In this document: positions 52,116 through 60,448 of the stretch, piece by piece
How the letters are laid out: every line of letters starts with the position of its first letter
How positions within the stretch are numbered: position 1 is the first letter of the stretch
NCBI GenBank assembly: GCA_017453065.1
Contig: JAFTKW010000014.1
Coordinates: forward strand, 1 to 64,000
Origin: Lachnospiraceae bacterium
GTDB taxonomy: Bacteria > Bacillota > Clostridia > Lachnospirales > Lachnospiraceae
Length of the DNA: 64,000 nucleotides
Reading direction: 5' to 3'
The notes under the pieces: model-generated
What the model was told of the DNA's origin: nothing
Database searches by the model: none
Seen by the model: the letters and a program-made list of their open reading frames with translations, nothing else
Translations under genes and position numbers: made by a program

Positions 52116-52165
52116 TAATTTCCCTCCTGGAAGTCATCCAGGGAACCCCCAGATAATCCATGAAA

Positions 52166-52200
52166 CAAAAAGACTGATTTGAGTTTTCAAATCAGTCTTT
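52166..52200 (-). terminator. Terminator of rpsB-tsf
   Basis: A 14-bp stem (52169-52182 with 52187-52200) with a 4-nt loop and A/T-rich ends, 26 bp after the tsf stop. Confidence 0.85.
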
Positions 52201-52225
52201 AAAATCAATTGATTTCAGATTGGTT

Positions 52226-53302
52226 TTATGCCATCTGCTTAGCAACTTCATCTGCGAAGTTTTCGCTCTTCTTTTCCATACCTTCGCCAACTTCAAAACG
52301 AACAACGTTCTTAATAACGATAGCACTGTTTACAGATTTAAGGTATGCAGCAACAGTCTGCTTTCCATCTTCTGCTTTAACATAAGTCTGGTCTAACAAG
52401 CAGATATCTTTCAACTGCTTAGAAATACGACCTTCAATCATGCCATCAAAAATCTTATTAGAAACGATGTTTGCTTTGTCTGCCATAGCCAAACCAGCAA
52501 GAGCAGTCTTAGCAGCCTCAGAAAGGAAGTTGAACAAGAAGTTCATGTTGCTCTTCTTCTCTTCGTAGATAGCGATATCTTCATCGCTCCATACTTTTTC
52601 TGTGCAAGCCTTTTCAATCAAAGCATTTAAGATAGGCTTTGGAAGAGATGCTGGATCGCTAAGAGAAGCATCTACTGTAATCTCTCTCATCTTGTCGATT
52701 TCAGCCTGAGAAATATCAGCTCTGCTGATGTACTGAGGATTCATAGCTGCAATCTGCATAGCAACGTTTGTAAGTGCTTCTTTAACATCTGCTGCACCGT
52801 CAGCTGCTACAATTACACCAATCTTACCGCCAGCATGAATGTAGCTTGCTACACAATCACCGCTAACCTTTGCGAATCTACGTACGGACAATTTCTCACC
52901 GATAGTAGCAGTCTTCTGGATTAATTCTTCCTTAAGACCATTCATTTCAAGAAGAGCTTCGATATCTTCTCCATTCTTACCGCCGTTCAAGCCGGAAACA
53001 AGAGCATTGTCAGCTACTAACTGTACGAACTCCTGGAATGTTTCGTTCTTAGCAACGAAGTCTGTTTCAGAGTTAACTTCTGCAACTACTGCTTCATTTT
53101 CTTTTACAGAAACACGAGTAATACCTTCTGCTGCGATTCTGGAAGCTTTCTTTTCCATCTTAGCTGCGCCACTCTTTTTCAAGAAGTCTACAGCTTCTTC
53201 CATATTACCGTTACACTCGTTAAGAGCTTTTTTACAATCCATCATACCTGCGCCTGTCAATTCACGCAGTTCTTTAACCATACTAGCTGTGATTTCTGCC
53301 AT
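52226..53302 (-). CDS. tsf: Elongation factor Ts, with insertion
   Basis: The 358-residue guanine-nucleotide exchange factor for EF-Tu. It has LRELTGAGMMDCKKAL at the start, the SETDFVAKN exchange motif (TDFV contacts EF-Tu) and a FEVGEGMEK end. Most EF-Ts proteins are 280-315 residues. The surplus is a stretch of about 60 residues (around 215-290) in the coiled-coil region, between DPASLPK and the GRISKQLKD segment. It lies 80 bp after rpsB, across a hairpin. Confidence 0.95.
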   Translation of the reverse strand: MAEITASMVKELRELTGAGMMDCKKALNECNGNMEEAVDFLKKSGAAKMEKKASRIAAEGITRVSVKENEAVVAEVNSETDFVAKNETFQEFVQLVADNALVSGLNGGKNGEDIEALLEMNGLKEELIQKTATIGEKLSVRRFAKVSGDCVASYIHAGGKIGVIVAADGAADVKEALTNVAMQIAAMNPQYISRADISQAEIDKMREITVDASLSDPASLPKPILNALIEKACTEKVWSDEDIAIYEEKKSNMNFLFNFLSEAAKTALAGLAMADKANIVSNKIFDGMIEGRISKQLKDICLLDQTYVKAEDGKQTVAAYLKSVNSAIVIKNVVRFEVGEGMEKKSENFADEVAKQMA

Positions 53303-53339
53303 TTTTTAATCCTCCATTTATAGATTATTATTCACTTCA

Positions 53340-53368
53340 TAAAAAGGGACGTATAAACCGTCCCTTTT
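53340..53368 (-). terminator. Hairpin between rpsB and tsf
   Basis: A 10-bp stem AAAAGGGACG/CGTCCCTTTT with a 7-nt loop lies 14 bp after the rpsB stop. It is terminator-like but internal to the operon, so it may reduce tsf relative to rpsB by partial termination. Confidence 0.75.
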
Positions 53369-53382
53369 AAATTTCAAACAAA

Positions 53383-54135
53383 TTACTCTTCTGTAGCAAC
53401 TTCTTCGATGTCTGTTGCTTCTACAGCAACGTCTTCTGCTGTGTAAACAGCTTCACCCTGGTTTGCTTCGATAACAGCATCAGCCATACGAGCAACGATA
53501 AGTTTTACAGCTCTGATAGCATCGTCATTACCAGGAATGATGTAATCTAATTCTTCAGGATCGCAGTTTGTATCACCGATACCAAGAAGTGTGATTCCAA
53601 GTGCGTGAGCTTCCTGTACGCAAATTCTTTCTTTCTTAGGATCAACTACGAAGATAGCATCAGGAATTCTGGACATGTTCTTGATACCACCAAGGTTCTT
53701 CTCAAGTTTTTCCCATTCCTTTTTAAGTTCGATAACTTCCTTCTTAGGAAGAACATCAAAAGTACCATCTTCAGACATTGTTTCGATTGCACGAAGTCTG
53801 TCGATACGAGACTGGATGGTCTTGAAGTTGGTAAGCATACCACCAAGCCATCTTTCGTTTACATAGTACATACCACATCTCTCAGCTTCTGTCTTTACAG
53901 CATCCTGAGCCTGTTTCTTTGTACCAACGAAAAGAATTGTGCCGCCCTGTGCAGCGATTTCAGAGATTGCTTTGTAAGCTTCATCAACCTTACCTACAGA
54001 TTTCTGCAAGTCGATGATGTGGATACCATTTCTCTCTGTGAAGATGTATGGAGCCATCTTAGGGTTCCATCTTCTGGTCTGATGTCCAAAATGAACACCT
54101 GCTTCAAGTAACTGTTTCATAGAAATAACGCTCAT
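53383..54135 (-). CDS. rpsB: 30S ribosomal protein S2
   Basis: A 250-residue S2. It has the family signatures [50 protein letters not shown] and [13 protein letters not shown], with an acidic C-terminal tail. It heads the rpsB-tsf operon with an approximately 140-nt leader and a strong promoter (54277-54305). The ATG is preceded by GGAGGT. Confidence 0.97.
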   Translation of the reverse strand: MSVISMKQLLEAGVHFGHQTRRWNPKMAPYIFTERNGIHIIDLQKSVGKVDEAYKAISEIAAQGGTILFVGTKKQAQDAVKTEAERCGMYYVNERWLGGMLTNFKTIQSRIDRLRAIETMSEDGTFDVLPKKEVIELKKEWEKLEKNLGGIKNMSRIPDAIFVVDPKKERICVQEAHALGITLLGIGDTNCDPEELDYIIPGNDDAIRAVKLIVARMADAVIEANQGEAVYTAEDVAVEATDIEEVATEE

Positions 54136-54270
54136 GTCTTTACCTCCATTTGGTTAAGTTTGCTTCCGTTTGTCTTTCTCGCCCCATCTGCGTTAGGGAT
54201 AGGGTTAGCTCTGATGCTTATCCAAAAGGACACCAACATCAAATGAACAAACGTGATTTATAGTCACAAC
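54136..54270 (-). promoter_or_regulatory. Structured leader of rpsB
   Basis: On the minus strand CGTTTGT (54247-54253) near the 5' end can pair with ACAAACG (54167-54173), enclosing about 73 nt. Those 73 nt contain a GATG/CATC and TCC/GGA hairpin. S2 operons are often autoregulated by such leaders. I cannot match this one to a known class. Confidence 0.4.
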
Positions 54271-54276
54271 GTTGGA

Positions 54277-54305
54277 ATTATAACACAAGAAAATCCCCAA
54301 CGCAA
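54277..54305 (-). promoter_or_regulatory. Promoter of rpsB-tsf
   Basis: On the minus strand there is TTGCGT (54300-54305), a 17-bp spacer and TATAAT (54277-54282). The -35 element lies in the loop of the terminator that ends the chemotaxis operon. Confidence 0.75.
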
Positions 54306-54314
54306 GGGGATTTT
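54290..54314 (-). terminator. Terminator of the chemotaxis operon
   Basis: A 9-bp stem AAAATCCCC/GGGGATTTT (54290-54298 with 54306-54314) with a 7-nt loop, followed by a T-rich CTTGTGT stretch on the minus strand. It lies 20 bp after the stop of the last gene. Confidence 0.75.
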
Positions 54315-54333
54315 CCTAGTTTTTCATATTTTC

Positions 54334-55005
54334 TTATTTCTTTTTTCGACTAATGGTTTCCGCAATTTCCTCATCAGTAGAACCAACTTTAATTTTGTGT
54401 GTTCCTACTCTTATATATTTGTCATAGCCATTGGCGCAGAGAAACTTATCATACTCTTTTGCGCTTTCCACCAGGCCAAGTTCCGCCAAGCTTTTGCTGA
54501 CTGACACAGAACTCTCTCCTCTTTCAATTACTAAAGTTACATATTCTTCTGTTTGGGGCTCTTGCGTCTCAGGCTCTTGCGTCTCAGATTCTTCGGTCTG
54601 AGATTCCTCTTCTTGCTTGGCATCTTCCTCTATCTGTTCGCCTTGTTTGGATTCTTCGGTATCTGTATCCTCTACTTCTTTTGTTGGTTCCCCTTCATCG
54701 GCTGGCTGGGATTCTTCCGTTTGCTGGTCAGTTTGACTCCCTTCATTCACCGTTTCCCCTGCATTAGAATCTTCCTCTTCGGAAGTATCTTCCTGTAAAG
54801 CTGGTGCATCAGGAACCTCTTGTTGTTCTTTGTCCTTGCCCAAATCTGCGAGAACAGAACTCTCAACCATCCCTAATTCTCTGGCTCTTGCCATAATCTC
54901 CGCATCGGTGAGTTTTTCTTTGTCACCTCCCAGAGCTATTCCCATAAGGATTGCTGTTACGATAACGCCTATTCCTAGGCCTCTCATATAGTAACGTAAT
55001 TTCAT
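54334..55005 (-). CDS. Membrane-anchored acidic protein with MltG/YceG-like end
   Basis: A 223-residue protein. One membrane segment (about 9-28) is followed by a helical stretch. A very acidic Glu/Gln/Thr linker (about 60-150) with near-repeats such as ESETQEPETQEPQTEE follows. The C-terminal 70 residues (VTLVIERGESSVSVSKSLAE, FLCANGYDKYIRVGTHKI) resemble the small LysM-like domain of MltG/YceG. The lytic transglycosylase catalytic part is absent. It is the last gene of the che operon; a wall-binding role is inference. Confidence 0.7.
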   Translation of the reverse strand: MKLRYYMRGLGIGVIVTAILMGIALGGDKEKLTDAEIMARARELGMVESSVLADLGKDKEQQEVPDAPALQEDTSEEEDSNAGETVNEGSQTDQQTEESQPADEGEPTKEVEDTDTEESKQGEQIEEDAKQEEESQTEESETQEPETQEPQTEEYVTLVIERGESSVSVSKSLAELGLVESAKEYDKFLCANGYDKYIRVGTHKIKVGSTDEEIAETISRKKK

Positions 55006-55011
55006 GATGTG

Positions 55012-55803
55012 TTACATCCCTTCAAATAAATCGATCACTAATTTAACTTCCCCAATTCCAAGTCCAAGTTCTTTGGCAATGGCCACATTGGACTTGCCCT
55101 TCGCATGAAGTTCTAAAATTCTCTCGTTGTTGTTTTTGCCTGCTTTTGAGGTAGATGGAATAAAACTGATATCTGGAGATTTCGCTGGTGTTTTGCGTTC
55201 CCCTTTGTTTGTCTTTACCTTAACTGGCTTTTTCTCTTCCTGTTTTACCTCTTCTACGAGAGCTGCGATATCGGCTATGGATTCGGTTTCCTGGGACGAA
55301 GTTTCCTCCTCTTCCACTTGTGGAACCACTCTTACCACTGGAACTTTCAACGCTTCAAAGGAGGAATGTTTACTTTCCTCTTCCTGGGCAGCCAACACTG
55401 TTTTTTCTACTGCTTTCGCTGTTTGTGTTGCTGCGGTTACGGTTTCTTGAAGGTTCTGATGCTTGTCATTGAGCATGTCATAGAGAAACATTACTTCTTT
55501 ATGGCTCTTATTGATTTCTTCTAACACAGTATCTGAATAATCATTCACTGCCATGATTTTTTCATTGGATACTCGTTCTAAAGCTCTCTCTGTTTTTTCT
55601 ATAGAATAAGTCACGGTTTCATCGACTATATCTTCGATACGGCTCTTCGCACCGCTCATCTCATCCTCTATCATGGTTTTGATTTCGTCCATCGCTGCAT
55701 CTTTCGCTTCTTTGGACATTTCCTCTTTTTTCGCTGGAAGAATAAAACTCAATGCAAAAATGATTCCTCCGATTACTAAAAGGACTATTTCCATCGCGCC
55801 CAT
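55012..55803 (-). CDS. Membrane-anchored coiled-coil protein with C-terminal HTH (DUF6115-like)
   Basis: A 263-residue protein. One N-terminal membrane segment (about 4-22) is followed by a long charged coiled coil (about 25-140) and a Glu/Lys linker. A C-terminal segment of about 40 residues (NERILELHAKGKSNVAIAKE, then LGLGIGEVKLVI) has a helix-turn-helix pattern. This matches the uncharacterised protein seen beside FapA/DUF342 genes in Lachnospiraceae motility operons, as I recall it. It lies 6 bp upstream of the MltG-like gene. Confidence 0.7.
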   Translation of the reverse strand: MGAMEIVLLVIGGIIFALSFILPAKKEEMSKEAKDAAMDEIKTMIEDEMSGAKSRIEDIVDETVTYSIEKTERALERVSNEKIMAVNDYSDTVLEEINKSHKEVMFLYDMLNDKHQNLQETVTAATQTAKAVEKTVLAAQEEESKHSSFEALKVPVVRVVPQVEEEETSSQETESIADIAALVEEVKQEEKKPVKVKTNKGERKTPAKSPDISFIPSTSKAGKNNNERILELHAKGKSNVAIAKELGLGIGEVKLVIDLFEGM

Positions 55804-55824
55804 TTATATGTCCTTATACCTTTC

Positions 55825-56133
55825 TTAAATCTTTACGTCAAATCCGCCTTGAGATTTCAGCACTACACTTCCATCTTTGTCGTCTTTCTTGCGTCTTTGT
55901 CCGCCATCTCCACTATAGTGGCTATCCCCTTTTTCTTTGGCGTCAAATTTCTTGCTCTGCCAAGTAGGATTTTCCCCTTCTCTGACTTGTCTTGTGTTTT
56001 GGGTTGCATCCTTCTGCACCTGTGTCGTAATACTACCTTGATCCGTGACCACTTTGGCAGTTTCATGATGCTTCATAGCCGCATAATCCTGAGACCTTGC
56101 AATTGTAGCTATTTCGATTACCCCTATTGCCAT
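55825..56133 (-). CDS. Small hydrophilic protein of unknown function
   Basis: A 102-residue protein without membrane segments. The N-terminus (MAIGVIEIATIARSQDYAAM) is mildly hydrophobic. The rest is polar, charged and probably disordered, rich in Lys, Asp, Gln and Gly. It sits in the che/fliA operon between the FapA/DUF342 gene (12 bp) and the HTH coiled-coil gene (21 bp), so it is likely motility-related. I do not recognise it. Confidence 0.7.
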   Translation of the reverse strand: MAIGVIEIATIARSQDYAAMKHHETAKVVTDQGSITTQVQKDATQNTRQVREGENPTWQSKKFDAKEKGDSHYSGDGGQRRKKDDKDGSVVLKSQGGFDVKI

Positions 56134-56145
56134 AGCATCGCTCCT

Positions 56146-57735
56146 TTAAATACCAACCATCTTTACATCGCCACGCTCTTTGATGAATTTACAGTATTTC
56201 ATATTACTCTGCACAATCATTGAAACTTCGCTAATTCCAATTTTGACACCTGGATATACATCCCTATATACAACCACTTGGGCATGTTCTGTTTTGCTCA
56301 GCATATCAGAAAGTTGCAGCATTTCTTTGTTCAGTGCGGCAAGCTGTCTAGCTTTTTCTGCTCTTGTATCCAACAAACTACTAATATACATACTCTGTTG
56401 AGCCGTAAACTGCATCTTCTGTTTTGCTCTCTCTTTGTATGTCTCAATAATAGGGTCAATGGATTTAATTTCCTTGGCCACTTCCATCAGATCCTGCTGT
56501 ACCTGTGCATATCTAGCTTTTACAGAAGGATCAACGCCAACCTCAGCGATAGTGGAAACTCCCATTTCCGATCCTAACACCTTGGTTGAAATCATCGATG
56601 TAGCACAAATACGACCGCCCGCAATATTTCCGCGTCTACCATCTACAGTTACTTCTGTACCAGCCTGAATATTGCAGTGCACAATAGATTCGGCGTGTAC
56701 GTATCCTGCTGCAATGGCAGTGGCATTTTCAAGGAATCTGGCAACAATATTACCACCTGCGTGAAGTTCGCCTTTGTTCATTCCATTCATGCCCCTGGCA
56801 ATAATAATATCGCCTTCCGCTTCTATATACGCACCTTCTACCGCGCCATTAATAATAACGTTACCGCCTGCTTTTACACGGTAGCCCGCCTGTACATCTC
56901 CGCTGATCTGTACGCTGCCTGAAAAATCAATATTTCCGGTACTTGGATTGACATTTTCCACTTCAAAAACATTAGAAACAAACACCTTACCTTCTACTAA
57001 GGTAACATGTCCGTTTACTTGAGCAATCATGGTCAATCCATCTTCAGAAACTTCAATATTATTACCATGTTTAAAAATGATTTTTTTGACATCTCTAGGC
57101 TTAATCCTTGCACCGAAGACATCTGTTCCATATTCACCTGGATCGGCTGGTGTCAGTGTTGCCAACACATCTCCTGCCTTACAGTGAGATATTGTATTAA
57201 GGTTAAAGAAGTCTACACTTCCATCTTCTTTCTGTGCAGGCTTCTGGTTTAAATCTGTATTAAAGTGATATTCAATAGTCGCATCTGTACCATGTCTAGG
57301 TTTGATACCTTCTGCAGCTATCAAATCTGTACAGTACATCTCTGCTTCTATCGCTTCTCGAATCCTTTCCTCTTTGATGCCAAAGATGACTTGTCTATGT
57401 CTCAGTTCACCAATGATATCTGAGACAGTTGGCTTAGGTCCATTTTCAGATGGCGGAATGATATTAATCGTCACTGTCATTCCATCTTCTGCCAAGCTTG
57501 CATTTACCACTGCATGTTCCACTGGGCATGGCGTTCCATTCAAAGGAATCACCGTATCCACTCCTTTTTGAATCTCGGCAGCCAGTTTGGCAAGCTCTAC
57601 TGGATAATTTCTATTCTTTAAATAGTTGATGGCATCATACAAATTTACTGGTTTGCCATCTTCTTTGGGAGCCACAATCTTAATACCGTGACCTCCTGGA
57701 ATATTTATTAGTTGAAAGTATCCATTCTTCTGCAT
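56146..57735 (-). CDS. FapA/DUF342 family protein
   Basis: A 529-residue protein with the DUF342 layout. An N-terminal region (about 1-190) leads to a right-handed beta-helix (about 240-400) with Gly-Asn turns such as GNIDFSGSVQISGDVQAGY and GGNVIINGAVEGAYIEAEGD. A coiled coil follows (about 405-475). Family members are polymer-forming or cell-surface-associated and often sit beside motility genes; the precise role is unsettled. It lies 2 bp after fliA. Confidence 0.88.
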   Translation of the reverse strand: MQKNGYFQLINIPGGHGIKIVAPKEDGKPVNLYDAINYLKNRNYPVELAKLAAEIQKGVDTVIPLNGTPCPVEHAVVNASLAEDGMTVTINIIPPSENGPKPTVSDIIGELRHRQVIFGIKEERIREAIEAEMYCTDLIAAEGIKPRHGTDATIEYHFNTDLNQKPAQKEDGSVDFFNLNTISHCKAGDVLATLTPADPGEYGTDVFGARIKPRDVKKIIFKHGNNIEVSEDGLTMIAQVNGHVTLVEGKVFVSNVFEVENVNPSTGNIDFSGSVQISGDVQAGYRVKAGGNVIINGAVEGAYIEAEGDIIIARGMNGMNKGELHAGGNIVARFLENATAIAAGYVHAESIVHCNIQAGTEVTVDGRRGNIAGGRICATSMISTKVLGSEMGVSTIAEVGVDPSVKARYAQVQQDLMEVAKEIKSIDPIIETYKERAKQKMQFTAQQSMYISSLLDTRAEKARQLAALNKEMLQLSDMLSKTEHAQVVVYRDVYPGVKIGISEVSMIVQSNMKYCKFIKERGDVKMVGI

Positions 57736-57737
57736 GC

Positions 57738-58508
57738 TTAATCTCCTAAAACACCCATATATGAGCCCATTTTTTGTTTCATCTTTTGTAATGCTCTAGT
57801 GTGCAACTGAGACACTCTAGATTCAGAAACCTCCAATACATGGCTGATTTCTTTTAATGTCAATTCTTCATAGTAATATAGAAGCACTACTTTGCGTTCT
57901 TTTTCTGTAAGCAGTTCTAAGGCTTGCATAAGCATCTGCTTTAGTTCTGTTTTTTCGATATTTTCCTCTGGGCTCTCAAACTGGGCAGTTAGGCTCGCAC
58001 CAGACTGTGTGGGCACTTCACTTCCCTGCTCCATATATTCATTTAAGGAGACCACATTGGTAATCTTCATTTGGGATTGCCAATCTAAGTATTCGTCTTC
58101 TGTAATTCCAAGTCTAATTGCGATTTCTTCATCTGAAGCAGATTTCCCCGTTGTCAGTTCAATCTCCTTGATTACAGCGTCAATCTTTTTTTGGCGTTGT
58201 CTGATGGTTCTGGGAATCCAGTCCATCTTTCGGATTTGGTCTAGAATCGCACCTCTGATACGAAGGCTTGCGTAAGTTTCAAACTTTACTTCCTTCATGC
58301 AGTCAAATTTGTCTATGGCATCTATTAGACCGAAGATACCATAACTGACCAAATCTTCATACTCTACATTGTAGCCTAGATACATGCTTAATCGTCCTGC
58401 GACTAGCTTCACAAGCGGAGCATATTCCAGTATGATTTTTTCTCTTACTTCAGGGGCACCAGTTTTGCTGTATTCTTCCCAAAGCTTCTTTTTGCCCGCT
58501 TCGTCCAT
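57738..58508 (-). CDS. fliA: FliA/WhiG-type sigma factor (sigma-28/SigD)
   Basis: A 256-residue sigma factor for late flagellar and chemotaxis genes. Region 2 includes YEDLVSYGIFGLIDAIDKFD, region 3 includes IRLGITEDEYLDW, and region 4 ends in LTLKEISHVLEVSESRVSQL. The ATG at 58508 has GGTGAG 7 nt upstream; the ATG four codons earlier overlaps that site. It is encoded inside the che operon, as in B. subtilis fla/che. No flgM gene is in the window. Confidence 0.95.
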   Translation of the reverse strand: MDEAGKKKLWEEYSKTGAPEVREKIILEYAPLVKLVAGRLSMYLGYNVEYEDLVSYGIFGLIDAIDKFDCMKEVKFETYASLRIRGAILDQIRKMDWIPRTIRQRQKKIDAVIKEIELTTGKSASDEEIAIRLGITEDEYLDWQSQMKITNVVSLNEYMEQGSEVPTQSGASLTAQFESPEENIEKTELKQMLMQALELLTEKERKVVLLYYYEELTLKEISHVLEVSESRVSQLHTRALQKMKQKMGSYMGVLGD

Positions 58509-58546
58509 AATGCATCTCACCTACCTTAGATTATTCATCTTCAGAC

Positions 58547-58819
58547 TTATTCTTCCTTGAATGTGTCTTCCGACTGTTCCTCCGTAGGAGGGTTGTCCTT
58601 TTCAATTACTTCTCCCTCTTCTTCACGAAGCTTTTCGTTTTCTCTATCAAATCGATTAAGTGTCCACTTAATTACATTACCTAGAAAATAGAAAAGAATC
58701 AATACTATCAGGAGATATACCAGTTTTTGGGTAATTGAATAATCCATTGCATATGTAATGATACAAGTAATTCCACCTGTAACCAACATAAGAATTAATG
58801 GCAATGTATTTCTATTCAT
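58547..58819 (-). CDS. Small two-helix membrane protein in the che operon
   Basis: A 90-residue protein with membrane segments at about 6-24 and 31-50 and an acidic tail rich in Glu, Lys and Pro. It lies between cheD (15 bp) and fliA. I do not recognise the family. Its position corresponds to that of small membrane proteins near sigD in other Firmicutes, but I see no clear similarity. Confidence 0.7.
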   Translation of the reverse strand: MNRNTLPLILMLVTGGITCIITYAMDYSITQKLVYLLIVLILFYFLGNVIKWTLNRFDRENEKLREEEGEVIEKDNPPTEEQSEDTFKEE

Positions 58820-58834
58820 CTTAGTATCCTACTG

Positions 58835-59323
58835 TTAAATGACAGTTTGTCCTTTGCCTACTGCACGAATTGTATATTCCCCTGTTTCCGGATAAAAGAT
58901 TACGGTTCTACCATAATTGGCACCTGTATCTTCTGCCAAAATAGGAATCTTTAATTCTGCCAGTTTCTTTTTGGTTGCTTCTACGTTACGTTCTCCCACT
59001 TTCACCAAGTCGCTTTTCCCTTGTGTTGCGAACATGGTTGCGCCTCCTGCAATCTTAGCAGTCATACGATTTCTCTTTGCCCCTAAGGCTTCCATTTGGC
59101 GCACACATTCCTCTATGCCCGTATCTGCAAATTTGGCTACGTTCACAGTGGGTCCTGAAATAGCTTTACTATCTGGGAGCATAACATGAGCTAAGCCGCC
59201 AATCTTGGTCACTGGATCTCTGAGGGCTACCCCTACACAAGATCCAAGTCCCAAGGTAGTCAAACCGTCAGGGCTGACACAGGTTTTCAGGTCAGCCATT
59301 CCGACTTTGATTACTTCACTCAT
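58835..59323 (-). CDS. cheD: Chemoreceptor glutamine deamidase CheD
   Basis: A 162-residue deamidase acting on receptors and stimulating CheC. The catalytic Cys is in LGLGSCVGVALRDP and the His in GGLAHVMLPD; the third residue is expected in the following Thr/Ser-rich part. Length is typical. cheC precedes it by 12 bp, the usual pairing. Confidence 0.95.
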   Translation of the reverse strand: MSEVIKVGMADLKTCVSPDGLTTLGLGSCVGVALRDPVTKIGGLAHVMLPDSKAISGPTVNVAKFADTGIEECVRQMEALGAKRNRMTAKIAGGATMFATQGKSDLVKVGERNVEATKKKLAELKIPILAEDTGANYGRTVIFYPETGEYTIRAVGKGQTVI

Positions 59324-59335
59324 TTTTCATCCCCT

Positions 59336-59956
59336 CTATATCATACCAAGTGATGCCAAAATTTTACTATATGATTCAAGATCTGGAATCAAAATAAAAT
59401 ACCCGTTAATCTCCACTTCATCATAGAACTGAGACTGAATCAACAAAAGTTTGTCTCCAATTGCACCAAACTCAATCGCAGGTACGCTTAAGATTGCACC
59501 CGCCATGTCCATGGTTAAATCAGGTGGAGATGGATAGATTTTCATGTTGGTTAGTGTAGACAAAGAATTGAGGTATGCACCAGTAATGATGTTGCTCACT
59601 TCCTTCATAGCGGACATTTCCATTTCATTGAAATCGTCGCCTTCACTCACACCATATCCCATCATGATCTTGTTTACCAAATGCTTGGCAGAACCACGCT
59701 CCACAAGGAACATAATACTTCCTGTGATATCGCCTTCTACTGCCAGGTAAATACCTACCATGACCTGCTCTTCGCCGCCCATGATGGTTCCCACTTCGTT
59801 AAACTCCAAAAGTTTAACCTGAGGAACTGTCATATCCACCTTGCACTGCATCATCTGTGCTAAGGCTGTCATGGCGTTACCCGCGCCAATATTACCTATT
59901 TCTTTTAGCACATCCATGTAGTTTTCGGATACTTGATCCAAACTCATATCGCCCAT
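59336..59956 (-). CDS. cheC: CheY-P phosphatase CheC
   Basis: A 206-residue phosphatase with both active-site helices intact: KEIGNIGAGNAMTALAQM and MKEVSNIITGAYLNSLS, each with the ExxN pair. Two sites indicate CheC and not a one-site CheX. The start overlaps the cheW stop by 1 nt (TAATG). Confidence 0.94.
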   Translation of the reverse strand: MGDMSLDQVSENYMDVLKEIGNIGAGNAMTALAQMMQCKVDMTVPQVKLLEFNEVGTIMGGEEQVMVGIYLAVEGDITGSIMFLVERGSAKHLVNKIMMGYGVSEGDDFNEMEMSAMKEVSNIITGAYLNSLSTLTNMKIYPSPPDLTMDMAGAILSVPAIEFGAIGDKLLLIQSQFYDEVEINGYFILIPDLESYSKILASLGMI

Positions 59957-60408
59957 TATGCGTTCTCCTTCTCCTGTGCAACTACGTTCAAATCAAGAAG
60001 AGAAATCAAGCCACCGTCATGTTTGCCGATACCAAAGATAAAGTTAGGGTCTTTGGAGTCGTAAGCCACTTTTTCTACCTGATCGTTTTCAAGAGTAACA
60101 ACTTCTTTTACTTCATCTACGATGATACCGATTGTACCATGCTGTTCCAATTTTAAGATGATGATACGTGTCGCCTTGGTAAACTCGTCTTCAGGCAAAT
60201 CCATCTTCAAACGCAGGCTCATAATAGGAATAACTTCACCTCTAAGGTTGATTACGCCTTTTAAGTAATCAGCAACCTTAGGAACTCTGGTGATATGCTG
60301 CATTCTTACGATATTGTCAACATATTTGATATCAATACCGTACTGCTCTACGCCTAATCTAATTACAATATATTGTGTTGTTTCGCTAACAGTCTTCAAT
60401 ACATCCAT
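59956..60408 (-). CDS. cheW: Chemotaxis adaptor CheW
   Basis: A 150-residue adaptor linking receptors to CheA. It has the SH3-like core YIVIRLGVEQYGIDIKYVDNIV, the conserved VINLRGEVIPIMSLR and a closing FIFGIGKHDGGLISLLDL. It lies 40 bp after cheA, in the expected gene order. Confidence 0.96.
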   Translation of the reverse strand: MDVLKTVSETTQYIVIRLGVEQYGIDIKYVDNIVRMQHITRVPKVADYLKGVINLRGEVIPIMSLRLKMDLPEDEFTKATRIIILKLEQHGTIGIIVDEVKEVVTLENDQVEKVAYDSKDPNFIFGIGKHDGGLISLLDLNVVAQEKENA

Positions 60409-60448
60409 TTTTTTATCCTCGCCTTTCTTTCCAATGTGAATCAGACAC

